A DNA stretch of 64,000 nt from Streptomyces prunicolor NBRC 13075 (GTDB lineage: Bacteria > Actinomycetota > Actinomycetes > Streptomycetales > Streptomycetaceae), in assembly GCF_000367365.1 (NCBI RefSeq), contig NZ_BARF01000067.1:1-64000 (forward strand), in the 5' to 3' direction. The notes under the pieces are model-generated. The model did not search any database. It had not been told where the DNA came from and worked only from the letters and a program-made list of their open reading frames with translations. The position numbers and the translations under genes are program-made. This document shows positions 34,237 through 42,589 of this stretch, piece after piece; position 1 is the stretch's first letter; every line of letters begins with the position of its first letter.

Positions 34237-34971
34237 GTGACGGAACCGACCAACGACGAGGCCCACGGCGAGAGCCATGACGAGGCCCATGACGGCTCCC
34301 TGGGCTCGCGGTTGAACTGGCTGCGGGCCGCGGTACTGGGAGCCAACGACGGCATCGTGTCCACCGCCGGTCTCGTCGTCGGCGTGGCCGGTGCCACGGA
34401 CGACCGCTCGGCGCTGCTGACGGCCGGCCTCGCGGGCCTCCTGGCCGGCTCCATGTCGATGGCGGCAGGGGAGTACGTGTCCGTCTCCACCCAGCGCGAC
34501 TCGGAGAAGGCCGCCCTCGCCCTGGAGAAGCGCGAACTGAAGGAGCAACCAGAGGCCGAACTGGAGGAGTTGACCGAGCTCCTCCAGGACCGCGGCCTGA
34601 CCCGTGAGGTGGCCATGGAGGCAGCGGCCCAGCTCACGGAACGCGACGCGCTGCGTGCCCACGCGCGCGTGGAGCTCAACATCGACCCCGACGACCTCAC
34701 CAACCCCTGGCACGCGGCCTGGGCGAGCTTCCTGTCCTTCACGGTCGGCGCCCTGCTGCCCCTCTTGGCGATCGTCCTGCCCCCGGCCGACTGGCGGCTC
34801 GGCGTCACCGTGGTGTCGTCACTGGCGGCGCTGGTGCTGACGGGCTGGAGCAGCGCACGGCTCGGGACGGCGGACACGAGGCCGGCGATGCTGCGGAACG
34901 TGGCAGGCGGGGCACTGGCGATGGGGGTCACCTATGCGGCGGGGGCGTTGCTGGGGGCGGCCGGGGTGTAG
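34237..34971 (+). CDS. VIT/CCC1-family membrane transporter (iron/manganese type)
   Basis: This 244-residue protein matches the VIT1/CCC1 family of ferrous iron or manganese transporters. The first helix segment has LRAAVLGANDGIVSTAGLVVGVAGA, followed by GSMSMAAGEYVSVSTQRDSE, the family hallmark. A charged helical cytoplasmic domain lies at about 90-150, and three helices finish the protein (LSFTVGALLPLLAI, LGVTVVSSLAALVL, ALAMGVTYAAGALLG). The N terminus has acidic/His repeats (EAHGESHDEAHDG) that could bind metal. GTG start, with no strong ribosome-binding site. It probably belongs to the same transcript as the upstream operon or starts just before it. Confidence 0.88.
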   Translation: MTEPTNDEAHGESHDEAHDGSLGSRLNWLRAAVLGANDGIVSTAGLVVGVAGATDDRSALLTAGLAGLLAGSMSMAAGEYVSVSTQRDSEKAALALEKRELKEQPEAELEELTELLQDRGLTREVAMEAAAQLTERDALRAHARVELNIDPDDLTNPWHAAWASFLSFTVGALLPLLAIVLPPADWRLGVTVVSSLAALVLTGWSSARLGTADTRPAMLRNVAGGALAMGVTYAAGALLGAAGV

Positions 34972-35084
34972 TGACCCACAACCGGGACATGGCGGGCCCA
35001 TTGGCGGAGATCGCCAACAAGCAAGCGCATACCCCCGGTAATACTTGTCGGTAACAACGTCTAGTCGCGGCCGATCTGCGGTCC

Positions 35085-35090
35085 TACGGT
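35085..35090 (+). promoter_or_regulatory. -10-like hexamer for a probably leaderless transcript
   Basis: TACGGT ends 6 bp before the ATG at 35097, so transcription would begin at or beside the start codon. No ribosome-binding site is present. The -35 region is not clear. Confidence 0.4.
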
Positions 35091-35096
35091 TCACCC

Positions 35097-35975
35097 ATGC
35101 CGAACCTGCCCGATGTCGTGCTCTGGTCGATACCCGCCTTCGTGCTGCTCGCCGTGATCGAGATGATCAGCGTGCGCGTGCACCCGGACGACGACGCGGC
35201 GGGCTACGAGACGAAGGACGCCGTCACAAGCGTCGGCATGGGACTCGGGAGCCTCGTCTTCGACTTCCTCTGGAAGATCCCGATCGTCGCCGTCTACACG
35301 GCGATCTACGAACTCACCCCGCTGCGCGTGCCCGTCCTGTGGTGGACGATCCCGCTGATGCTGCTCGGGCAGGACTTCTTCTACTACTGGTCCCACCGCG
35401 GCCACCACGTCATCCGCATCCTGTGGGCCTGCCACGTCGTCCACCACTCCAGCCGCAGGTTCAACCTCACCACGGCCCTGCGCCAGCCCTGGACGACCCT
35501 CACGGTATGGCCGTTCTACGTCCCGCTCGTCGCCCTGGGTGTACATCCCGCCGCGCTGGCGTTCTGCTCCTCGGCGAACCTCGTCTACCAGTTCTGGATC
35601 CACACCGAGCGGATCGACCGCATGCCCCGCTGGTTTGAGTTCGTCTTCAATACCCCCTCCCACCACCGGGTCCACCACGCCTCCCAGGGCGGCTATCTGG
35701 ACCGCAACTTCGGCGGCATCCTCATCGTCTGGGACCGGCTCTTCGGGTCGTTCGTCCCGGAGGTTGAGCGGCCTGTCTATGGGTTGACCAAGAACATCAA
35801 CACGTTCAACCCGATCAAGGTGGCCACCCACGAGTACGTCGCCATCGCCAAGGACCTGAAGACGGCGACCAGTTGGCGCGAGCGCGCGGGACGCGTGTTC
35901 CGGGGACCGGGCTGGCAGCCAGTACCCGTCCCGGAGCAGGGTGTACCGGCCGCCGAGGAGACCGCGGCCGCGTGA
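35097..35975 (+). CDS. Sterol desaturase/fatty-acid hydroxylase family membrane protein
   Basis: This 292-residue membrane protein has the three His clusters of the diiron fatty-acid hydroxylase superfamily: HRGHH with HVVHH, then HTER, and HHRVHH. About four transmembrane helices are visible, beginning at residues 5-27. Members oxidise membrane lipids or alkylglycerols, and the substrate here is unknown. The ATG lacks a ribosome-binding site, which fits the leaderless promoter just upstream. The stop overlaps the YhhN-type gene (GTGA). YhhN proteins act on plasmalogen-type lipids, so the pair may work on ether lipids or related membrane lipids. Confidence 0.9.
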   Translation: MPNLPDVVLWSIPAFVLLAVIEMISVRVHPDDDAAGYETKDAVTSVGMGLGSLVFDFLWKIPIVAVYTAIYELTPLRVPVLWWTIPLMLLGQDFFYYWSHRGHHVIRILWACHVVHHSSRRFNLTTALRQPWTTLTVWPFYVPLVALGVHPAALAFCSSANLVYQFWIHTERIDRMPRWFEFVFNTPSHHRVHHASQGGYLDRNFGGILIVWDRLFGSFVPEVERPVYGLTKNINTFNPIKVATHEYVAIAKDLKTATSWRERAGRVFRGPGWQPVPVPEQGVPAAEETAAA

Positions 35976-36679
35976 ATCCACGTACCGCACACCCGGCCGT
36001 CTCCCGCGCGCTCCTGACCGGCTTCGCACTGGTGGCCGTCGTGGACCTGCTCTCGCTCGCCGTCGGCTACGACCCCGCCCACACCGTCACCAAGCCCCTC
36101 CTGATGCCGCTCCTCGCCGCCTACGCGGCCCTGCGTGGCGCACCCCGGCTCCTCGTCGCCGCGCTCCTCTGCGGCTGGGGCGGCGACACCTTGCTGCTCT
36201 CCGACGCCGACGCCGCATTCCTCGCCGGCATGGCCTGCTTCGCGGCCGGCCACCTCTGCTACCTCGCCCTCTTCAGGACGTACGGCGGCCCGAAACGTGC
36301 TCCACGCGTGCGTGCCGGTCTCCTCGTCGCCGGGTACGCCGTCGCCCTGGCTTTCACCGTCACGCTGCTGTGGCCGGACCTCCCGGCGGACCTGCGCGTC
36401 CCCGTGGCCGGCTACAGCACCCTCCTGACGGCCATGGCGTGTGCCGCGGCCACCCGGCTCGGTCTCGTCGCCGGGGTGGGCGGGGCGCTCTTCATGGTCT
36501 CCGACACCCTCATCGCGACCGGCGTCGCCGACTGGCCGCAGCCGCCCAGGCCCGACTCCTGGATCATGCTGACGTACGCCGCCGCGCAGTTCCTGCTGGT
36601 CCAGGGCGTGCTCGGCACCCTCGCCGAGCGGCGCGCACCGGCGGCGGCGTACCGTGAAGTGCGCTCGACCACCCCCTGA
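35972..36679 (+). CDS. YhhN-family membrane protein (lysoplasmalogenase type)
   Basis: This 235-residue polytopic protein shows about eight hydrophobic helices and the family words KPLLMPLLAAY, GWGGDTLLL and MVSDTLIA, which match the YhhN/TMEM86 family. TMEM86 proteins hydrolyse the vinyl-ether bond of lysoplasmalogens, and bacterial homologues have been reported with similar activity. The GTG at 35972 overlaps the stop of the sterol desaturase-like gene by four bases. The cluster suggests shared lipid substrates. A longer upstream frame lies inside the desaturase gene and is discarded. Confidence 0.87.
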   Translation: MNPRTAHPAVSRALLTGFALVAVVDLLSLAVGYDPAHTVTKPLLMPLLAAYAALRGAPRLLVAALLCGWGGDTLLLSDADAAFLAGMACFAAGHLCYLALFRTYGGPKRAPRVRAGLLVAGYAVALAFTVTLLWPDLPADLRVPVAGYSTLLTAMACAAATRLGLVAGVGGALFMVSDTLIATGVADWPQPPRPDSWIMLTYAAAQFLLVQGVLGTLAERRAPAAAYREVRSTTP

Positions 36680-36721
36680 GCGCACCGCACCCGCACACCC
36701 GCAACGAGAAGGACCCTCGCC

Positions 36722-37768
36722 ATGCGCGCCACCACCATCCACGCCCCGTTCGACATGCGCGTGGAGGACGTGCCCGAGCCCCTCGTGCAGTTGCCCACCG
36801 ACGCGGTGGTCCGGGTGCTGCGCGCCTGCATCTGCGGGAGCGACCTGTGGGCGTACCGCGGCGAGTCGGCCCGGCAGCCGGGGCAGCGCATCGGGCACGA
36901 GTTCCTCGGGATCGTGGAGGAGACCGGCTCCGAGGTGAGCGGCGTCAGGACCGGCGACCTCGTGGTCGCGCCCTTCGTGTGGTCCGACGGCGTCTGCGAC
37001 TACTGCCGCGAGGGCCTCACCACCTCCTGCGTCCACGGCGGCTTCTGGGGCGCCGTGGGCTACGACGGCGGCCAGGGCGAGGCGGTACGCGTGCCCTTCG
37101 CCGACGGCACCCTCGTACGGCTGCCGAAGGAGGCGGCCTCCGACGACCATCTGCTGTCCGCGCTGCTGACCCTGTCCGACGTCATGGGCACCGGCCACCA
37201 CGCGGCCCTCGGCGCGGGCGTCCGCAAGGGCGCCACCGTCGCCGTCGTGGGCGACGGAGCGGTCGGCCTGTGCGCCGTGCTCGCCGCCAAGCGGCTGGGC
37301 GCCGAGCGGATCATCGCGCTCGGCCGCCACGAGGTGCGCACGGACATCGCCCGCCGTTTCGGCGCCACCGACGTCGTCGCCGCACGCGGGGAGGACGCCG
37401 TCGCGGCCGTCCATGAACTCACCCGCGGCCAGGGCGCACACGCCGTCGTCGAGGCCGTCGGCACCGAGCAGTCCATGCGGACGGCCGTCGGCATCGCGCG
37501 CGACGGCGGCGCGATCGGCTTCGTCGGCGTGCCGCACGGCAGCGGCACCGGTCTCGACCTCGGGGTCATGTTCGACCGGAACATCGCGCTGCGCGGCGGG
37601 GTCGCACCGGTCCGCACGTACATCCCGGAACTGCTGCCCGACATCCTGGACGGCACCATCGACCCCTCGCCCGTCTTCGACCTGACGGTCGACCTGGAGG
37701 GCGTACCCGACGGCTACAAGGCGATGGACGAGCGCACGGCGCTGAAGGTCCTGGTCACGAACAGCTGA
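36722..37768 (+). CDS. Zinc-dependent alcohol dehydrogenase family protein
   Basis: This 348-residue medium-chain dehydrogenase has the catalytic zinc ligands in CICGSD and GHEFLG and a Rossmann motif VVGDGAVGL. The structural zinc lobe has Cys at 92, 95 and 103, while the first of the usual four positions is Asp89 (DGVCDYC). This substitution occurs in a recognised actinomycete subgroup. Substrate is unknown. The ATG has GAGAAGGA upstream. The gene ends in a convergent arrangement with the CopD-like gene, separated by a short AT-rich inverted repeat. Confidence 0.92.
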   Translation: MRATTIHAPFDMRVEDVPEPLVQLPTDAVVRVLRACICGSDLWAYRGESARQPGQRIGHEFLGIVEETGSEVSGVRTGDLVVAPFVWSDGVCDYCREGLTTSCVHGGFWGAVGYDGGQGEAVRVPFADGTLVRLPKEAASDDHLLSALLTLSDVMGTGHHAALGAGVRKGATVAVVGDGAVGLCAVLAAKRLGAERIIALGRHEVRTDIARRFGATDVVAARGEDAVAAVHELTRGQGAHAVVEAVGTEQSMRTAVGIARDGGAIGFVGVPHGSGTGLDLGVMFDRNIALRGGVAPVRTYIPELLPDILDGTIDPSPVFDLTVDLEGVPDGYKAMDERTALKVLVTNS

Positions 37769-37801
37769 TCAAGTATTGATCGATGGACTGATTGCTTGAT
37801 C
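37767..37801. terminator. AT-rich inverted repeat between convergent genes
   Basis: GATCAAG (37767-37773) and CTTGATC (37795-37801) flank a 21-bp spacer with further TTGAT/ATTG words. It overlaps the dehydrogenase stop codon and ends just before the CopD-like stop. A bidirectional terminator is the simplest reading, although the stem is short. Confidence 0.4.
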
Positions 37802-37803
37802 GG

Positions 37804-38814
37804 TCAATGCCAGCGGATCGGCACCGGCAATGCCGTCAACAGTCCGGAGACCACGACCACCACTCCCAGGGCGACGACCTCGGCCCGCGCGGGTGAGTGC
37901 GCGGTCAGCGGATCGGAGGACCTGCGCAGCCGGTACCGTGCCCACAGCGCGAGGACGGCGACGGCGGCGACGAGGATCACCTTGGCGAGCAGGGTGCGCC
38001 CGTACGCCGTCGTCGTCAGCTGGTCCAGGATCGTGCCGGCCGGCATCCGACGCAGCGAACTCCACACGCCCGTGGCGGTGATCGCGGCTAGCAGCACAGC
38101 GGCCACGCGCGCGTAGAGCCCCAACAACGCGGCCCCCGCCTCGGCACCGCCCCATTGCCGCAACGTCCGCAGCGCGTGCAGCAGACCGCCCACCCACAGC
38201 GCCGCGCACGTCAGGTGCACCAGGGTGAGTTCGGAGCCGACCAGGGGGCTGTGCTCGCTCGCCGGGTGCACGCGCAGCGCCTCCGCGACGACCACGGCGG
38301 CCAGGGGCCACACCTGGAGGCCGGGCCTGCGCGACCGGGCACACAGGGCCGCCACGGCGAACGCGTTGACCTCCAGGAGCGCCAACTTGCCGTCCCGGGA
38401 CTGATAGAGGCCGCCGACATCGATCTGGGCGAGGCTGTGCGGCACCAGGTTGCCCGTCGCCACGACCGACGCGAGCCCCAGCGCGGCGACGAAACCGGCA
38501 CCGGCCGCGTACGGGGCCCAGCTGCGGGGGCCGATTGGGGGAGCGCCGGGCACGGTACGCGCGAGCCGGTTCACGAACAGCTCCCCCAGGGGGACGCACA
38601 GCGCCCCGAACAACACCGCCCGCAGCAGCGCGATGCCGCCGACACCGGGCGCGGCGGCCTCCCCGGTGTCGTGCAGCGCGGCGGACGGGCCGAGCAGCGG
38701 TATCAGCGCGGCGAGCACCACCAGGGCCAGTACGGCGACAGCCCGACGCGTACCGGGGCGCCGCCCGGAGCCGCTCGTGTCGGCCGCTTCGACAGTCGGT
38801 CGTATCAAGGTCAC
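37804..38814 (-). CDS. CopD-domain membrane protein (copper-resistance D family)
   Basis: This 336-residue polytopic protein has about eight transmembrane helices. The C-terminal half has the CopD layout: HLTCAALWVGGLLHAL around an intramembrane His, ATGVWSSLRRMPAG, and YGRTLLAKVILVAAV. Other His are in VVATGNLVPHSLA and the loop VHPASEHSP. CopD proteins are linked to copper import or handling in the periplasm, but no copC or copper oxidase lies nearby. GTG 38814 is chosen, and an upstream TTG would add 15 residues. Confidence 0.85.
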   Translation of the reverse strand: MTLIRPTVEAADTSGSGRRPGTRRAVAVLALVVLAALIPLLGPSAALHDTGEAAAPGVGGIALLRAVLFGALCVPLGELFVNRLARTVPGAPPIGPRSWAPYAAGAGFVAALGLASVVATGNLVPHSLAQIDVGGLYQSRDGKLALLEVNAFAVAALCARSRRPGLQVWPLAAVVVAEALRVHPASEHSPLVGSELTLVHLTCAALWVGGLLHALRTLRQWGGAEAGAALLGLYARVAAVLLAAITATGVWSSLRRMPAGTILDQLTTTAYGRTLLAKVILVAAVAVLALWARYRLRRSSDPLTAHSPARAEVVALGVVVVVSGLLTALPVPIRWH

Positions 38815-38914
38815 CCCAAGATCTTCACCAGCCGCCACAGAACCGGGCAAGTGCAACAAAACAACTGGCGGAACGGCATTCCGCTCATAGGTACGTTTCC
38901 GGTCGACCCCCGGA

Positions 38915-40327
38915 TCAAGCCCAACGAGCCGGGTCCGTGCCCCAACAACCCGGCGGACGCGCCCAGTTCACAGGCCCACCGACGAACGACACCGGCGACA
39001 GGGCATGCCGCAGCCGCCCGATACCGCTGTCCGTCTCGACCAGCCAGGCATCCGGCTGGTTGTACGCCGTCCCGCGCAGCCCGTGGGCCATTCCTCCCCG
39101 CTCGCCCGCCCCGTCCGCCGTCAGCCAGGCCGCGGTCCGCGCGAGCGCCAGCCGCAGGACGAGGCTGTGCCCCTGCTCCGACTGCTCCGCCAGCGCCCGC
39201 AGCACCGCGCCCGCCAGCAGATACCCGGTGCCGTGGTCGAGGGCTTGCGCGGGCAACGCGCCGGGCCGTTCCGGCGCCCCCTCGATCCCTTCGATCCCCT
39301 CGGTCGCCGCGATGCCGGTGGCGACCTGCACCAGGCTGTCGAACCCACGCCGGTCGCCCCACGGCCCGTACGCGCCCCACGCCGACAACTGCGCCACGAT
39401 CAGCCCGGGCCTACGGTCGACCAGTGCCTCGGGGGAGAGCCCGAAGCGGTCCAGCGCACCCGGCCGATACCCGGTGACGACCACGTCCGCCCGCGCGAGC
39501 AGCTCCTCGAAGGTCCGCCGGTCGGCAGCCGTGCCGAGGTCCAGCCGGGTCGACCGCTTCCCGAAACCGGTGTCCGCGTGCGCGTCCGGGTCCTCCGGCA
39601 ACTGCGGGGCGTCCACGCGCAGCACGTCAGCGCCCAGCAACGCGAGCGTGCGGGTGGCGACCGGGCCCGCGATGACCCGCGTCAGGTCGAGCACGCGCAA
39701 TCCCGCGGCGGGCAGCAACGGGAAGCCGTCGAGCGGCGGGAAGGCACGCGCGCGTGCGCTGCCGAGCCGCTCCCGTTCGACCAGCGGCCGCCCGGCCACC
39801 GCGGCCCCCTGCGGATGTGCGGCCCATTCCTCCGCAGTCCGCAGCGCGACCGCGAGACCTCCGGCGCCGTACACCGCGGTCTCGACCTCCAGGGCTGACC
39901 GCTCGGCGAGCACGCCGGCCACGTCCGCCACCGACGCGTCCCCCGGCAGCTTCAACGCGCTCAGCAGCCGCGCCCGGTGGTGCGGATAGTTCGCGTGGGT
40001 GCGGACCCAGCCGTCGGTCGTCCGCCAGAACCGCGACAGCGGCGCGAAGGTGACCGGCGCCCGCCCGTCGATCAACAGATGCCGCTCACTGACGAACGCC
40101 GTGGCGACGGCCCCGTCGTCCACCCGAACCGCGGGCACCTCCGCGAGCCCGGCCCGCCGCGCCCCTAGTTCCGCTGCGGCCAACGCGCACGCTCCCACGC
40201 AGGCCCGCGCCAACTCCCGTACGGGAAGCCGCGCTTCGAGCGTCCCCTGACGCGTGACGGTCGAGACGTATGAGACCAGAGCGGGATCGCCGCCCATCGC
40301 GGCCCATGCCACCTTGATGTCAATCAT
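38915..40327 (-). CDS. Family III CoA-transferase (CaiB/BaiF) with apparently permuted halves
   Basis: CaiB/BaiF enzymes move CoA between carboxylic acids using a catalytic Asp. This 470-residue protein has the family N-terminal signature LRVLDLTRVIAGPVATRTL only at about residue 228, followed by LGADVLRVDAP and the DHGTGYLLAGAV helix. Residues about 90-190 (WRTTDGWVRTHANYPHHRAR, ADVAGVLAERS, EEWAAHPQGAAV) resemble what is normally the C-terminal half. The order therefore looks circularly permuted. ATG 40327 is chosen, 6 bp after a CATAGT hexamer. Two palindromes overlap the promoter. The substrate is unknown. Confidence 0.8.
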   Translation of the reverse strand: MIDIKVAWAAMGGDPALVSYVSTVTRQGTLEARLPVRELARACVGACALAAAELGARRAGLAEVPAVRVDDGAVATAFVSERHLLIDGRAPVTFAPLSRFWRTTDGWVRTHANYPHHRARLLSALKLPGDASVADVAGVLAERSALEVETAVYGAGGLAVALRTAEEWAAHPQGAAVAGRPLVERERLGSARARAFPPLDGFPLLPAAGLRVLDLTRVIAGPVATRTLALLGADVLRVDAPQLPEDPDAHADTGFGKRSTRLDLGTAADRRTFEELLARADVVVTGYRPGALDRFGLSPEALVDRRPGLIVAQLSAWGAYGPWGDRRGFDSLVQVATGIAATEGIEGIEGAPERPGALPAQALDHGTGYLLAGAVLRALAEQSEQGHSLVLRLALARTAAWLTADGAGERGGMAHGLRGTAYNQPDAWLVETDSGIGRLRHALSPVSFVGGPVNWARPPGCWGTDPARWA

Positions 40328-40329
40328 GA

Positions 40330-40359
40330 CTGCACTATGCAGTATTGATTCAATCAATA
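40330..40359 (-). promoter_or_regulatory. Two adjacent palindromes overlapping the CoA-transferase promoter
   Basis: CTGCACTATGCAG (40330-40342) is a perfect 5-bp inverted repeat with a 3-base centre. TATTGATTCAATCAATA (40343-40359) is a perfect 8-bp inverted repeat with a 1-base centre. On the minus strand the CATAGT within the first palindrome lies 6 bp before the ATG at 40327, so a bound regulator would block a leaderless promoter. The regulator is not identifiable here. Confidence 0.65.
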
Positions 40360-40413
40360 TAGATATGTGGATCATGCAGATCATGCAGATATGGATGACC
40401 GTACGGACACAGA

Positions 40414-40441
40414 AGGGCCGGGCGGAGATCCGCCCGGCCCT
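40414..40441 (-). terminator. Stem-loop terminator of the subtilisin-like protease gene
   Basis: A perfect 12-bp GC-rich inverted repeat (40414-40425 and 40430-40441) has a 4-base AGAT loop. It lies 16 bp past the protease stop (minus strand), with no T tract. Confidence 0.85.
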
Positions 40442-40456
40442 GTGAACGGGTGTCGG

Positions 40457-41989
40457 CTACTTCACCGCCCGCAGCGCGTTGACGATGCCGAATCCGTAGA
40501 AGCCGTTGACGCGCTTGCCGCCCACGCAGGTCGCGTCCGCGACACCGTCGCCGTTGGTGTCGTACGGGTCGGTCGGGCAGCCCGGGTTGTCCGCCTCGGC
40601 CTTCAGCAGCGCCTGCAACTGGGCCGGACCGGCGTGCGGGTGCGTCGACTTGAGCAGCGCGGCCACGGCGGCGACGTGCGGGGTCGCCATCGAGGTGCCC
40701 TGGAGATAGCCGTACGTGTTGTTCGGCAGCGTGGACAGGATGCGGCCGTTCTTCGACGGGGTGTCCGGGATCTGCCGGGCGTCCCCGCCCGGCGCCGACA
40801 CGTCGATCACGCCCTTGCCGTAGCTGGAGAAGTACGACTTGGCCTTCGTGACGCCGACCGAGCTCACCGTGACGACACCCGGCAACTGGGTCGGCACGTC
40901 GAAGCACTCGTGCGGGTCGACCGTGCGGGTCGTCGCGGTCGAGTCGTCGGGGCTGGAGGCGTCGACCAGGGCGTCGGAGTCGAGGTCGTCGTTGGAGTTG
41001 CCGGCCGCCGCGACATTGAGCGTGCCCTTGTGCTGCGCGTACAGCTGGGCCCTGTTGACCGCGTCGACGATGGCACGTTGATCGGGGTCGTCCATGCAGT
41101 TGTACAGCCAAGGATCAACGTAGTAGCTGTTGTTGGTGATCTCCACGCCGTGATCCGCGGCGAACACGAACGCGCAGACCACGCTCTCCGGGTAGAACAG
41201 CTGGGTCGAGTCCGGCTCGGCCACCGTGATCCCGGAGACCTTCACACCGGGCGCGACCCCTGCCACACCGATGCCGTTGCGGGCGGCGGCGATCTCACCC
41301 GCGACATGCGTGCCGTGGTAGTGGGCGGAGTCCACGGGACGCCAGGAGCCGTACGTCGTGTCCGCCTTGCCGCCCACGCAGTTGGCGGACTGCGAGGCGG
41401 AGAAGTTCGGGGCGATGTCCGGGTGGGTGTCGTCGACGCCGACGTCGATCACGGCGACCGTCACGCTCTTGCTGCCCGGGTTGATCTTCGCGGCCTTGTC
41501 GGCGCCGATCGCGGGCAGGTCCCACTGGTCGGCTTCGAGCGGCTCGGTGTCACCGGCGGCGGCGGAGGCCTTCGCCGTCTCCGCGGCCTGGTCCTTGGAC
41601 AGGTACTGCACCGCGCCCTCGTCGGTCGTCGAGGCGGGGCTCAGCGGCGCGGTGCGCGTGGCACCGGCCGACTGCACACCGTGCACCTTGCGGATGGTCG
41701 GCCCGAAGTCGGGGTTCGCCGAGTGCACGACGATCACACCGATCTTCTCGTACGTCACCACGATGGTGCCGCCGGCCGCATTGATCGCCTTCTTGACCGA
41801 GTTGATCGTCCAGTGGTCCAGCCGGGTGTTGACCACATACGCAAGGTTGGGCGCGTCAGCGGTCTGCGCGGTGGTCTCCGCGGCCGGGACCGCCGAGGCC
41901 GCCGACGGAAGGAAGCCGAGCGAGGCGGTCAGCGACAGCACGACCGGTACGGCCAGGGCGAGCCGGCGTCTGCGGCGCAGATGAGCCAT
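40457..41989 (-). CDS. Secreted S8 (subtilisin-like) serine protease
   Basis: This 510-residue exported protease has an Arg-rich signal peptide ending near AASA (about residue 33) and a propeptide of about 115 residues. The catalytic domain has Asp182 (AVIDVGVDD), His225 (HYHGTHVAGE) and Ser433 (GTSMATPHVAA). Paired Cys appear near 204, 272, 298 and 362. The C terminus carries DTNGDGVADATC, a calcium-loop-like motif, and no anchor. Such proteases act in mycelial lysis, nutrition or processing outside the cell. The ATG lies on the diverging side of a 243-bp region shared with the DUF485 gene. Own terminator is at 40414-40441. Confidence 0.95.
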   Translation of the reverse strand: MAHLRRRRRLALAVPVVLSLTASLGFLPSAASAVPAAETTAQTADAPNLAYVVNTRLDHWTINSVKKAINAAGGTIVVTYEKIGVIVVHSANPDFGPTIRKVHGVQSAGATRTAPLSPASTTDEGAVQYLSKDQAAETAKASAAAGDTEPLEADQWDLPAIGADKAAKINPGSKSVTVAVIDVGVDDTHPDIAPNFSASQSANCVGGKADTTYGSWRPVDSAHYHGTHVAGEIAAARNGIGVAGVAPGVKVSGITVAEPDSTQLFYPESVVCAFVFAADHGVEITNNSYYVDPWLYNCMDDPDQRAIVDAVNRAQLYAQHKGTLNVAAAGNSNDDLDSDALVDASSPDDSTATTRTVDPHECFDVPTQLPGVVTVSSVGVTKAKSYFSSYGKGVIDVSAPGGDARQIPDTPSKNGRILSTLPNNTYGYLQGTSMATPHVAAVAALLKSTHPHAGPAQLQALLKAEADNPGCPTDPYDTNGDGVADATCVGGKRVNGFYGFGIVNALRAVK

Positions 41990-42232
41990 GGGATCTCCAC
42001 ATCATCCGGAAAACGAGACGGCCCGAGACGTGGCGGTGCGTTCGGGCAGGTACATGACTAGTGGTGCAGACCTGAAGCTATCTCCCGTGGTGGCTGGCCA
42101 GCAATGATTTCCCAAAGACGACTACCGAAAGAAGTCAAAGGAGTTGAACCGGTCGACGTGTCGCGCCGTGCCCTTGGGCAGGAAGCGCCGAGCCAGACCA
42201 GAACCCGCAGGTCCGTAACGCGAGGAGACACC

Positions 42233-42589
42233 GTGGCCACCGAGACACCACCCCCCTCGAAAGCCGAACACCAACTCCCCAGTACCGAGGAGTTCGAACA
42301 GGTCCAGGAGAGCGCGGAGTTCGCCGAACTGCGCAGCGCCCACCGCTCCTTCGCCTTCCCGGTGACCGTCGCCTTCATCGTCTGGTACCTGCTGTACGTG
42401 CTGCTGTGCAACTACGCGGACGACTTCATGGACACCAAGGTCGTCGGCAACATCAACATCGCCCTGGTCCTGGGCCTCGCCCAGTTCCTCACCACGTTCC
42501 TCATCGCCTGGTGGTACGCGCGCTACTCCGCCGCGAAACTCGACCCCAAGGGTGAGGCCATCAAGTCCCGGATGGAGGGCGGCGCATGA
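42233..42589 (+). CDS. DUF485 membrane protein, partner of acetate symporter
   Basis: This 118-residue protein has two transmembrane helices (about 45-66 and 78-100) and the DUF485 words FAFPVTVAFIVWYLLYVLL and LAQFLTTFLIAWWYARYS. Such proteins (YjcH type) are encoded directly upstream of ActP-like acetate/solute symporters and are thought to accompany them. The GTG at 42233 has GAGGAGA 5 bp upstream. The ATGA overlap with the symporter supports cotranslation. The upstream 243-bp region separates it from the divergent protease gene. Confidence 0.9.
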   Translation: MATETPPPSKAEHQLPSTEEFEQVQESAEFAELRSAHRSFAFPVTVAFIVWYLLYVLLCNYADDFMDTKVVGNINIALVLGLAQFLTTFLIAWWYARYSAAKLDPKGEAIKSRMEGGA

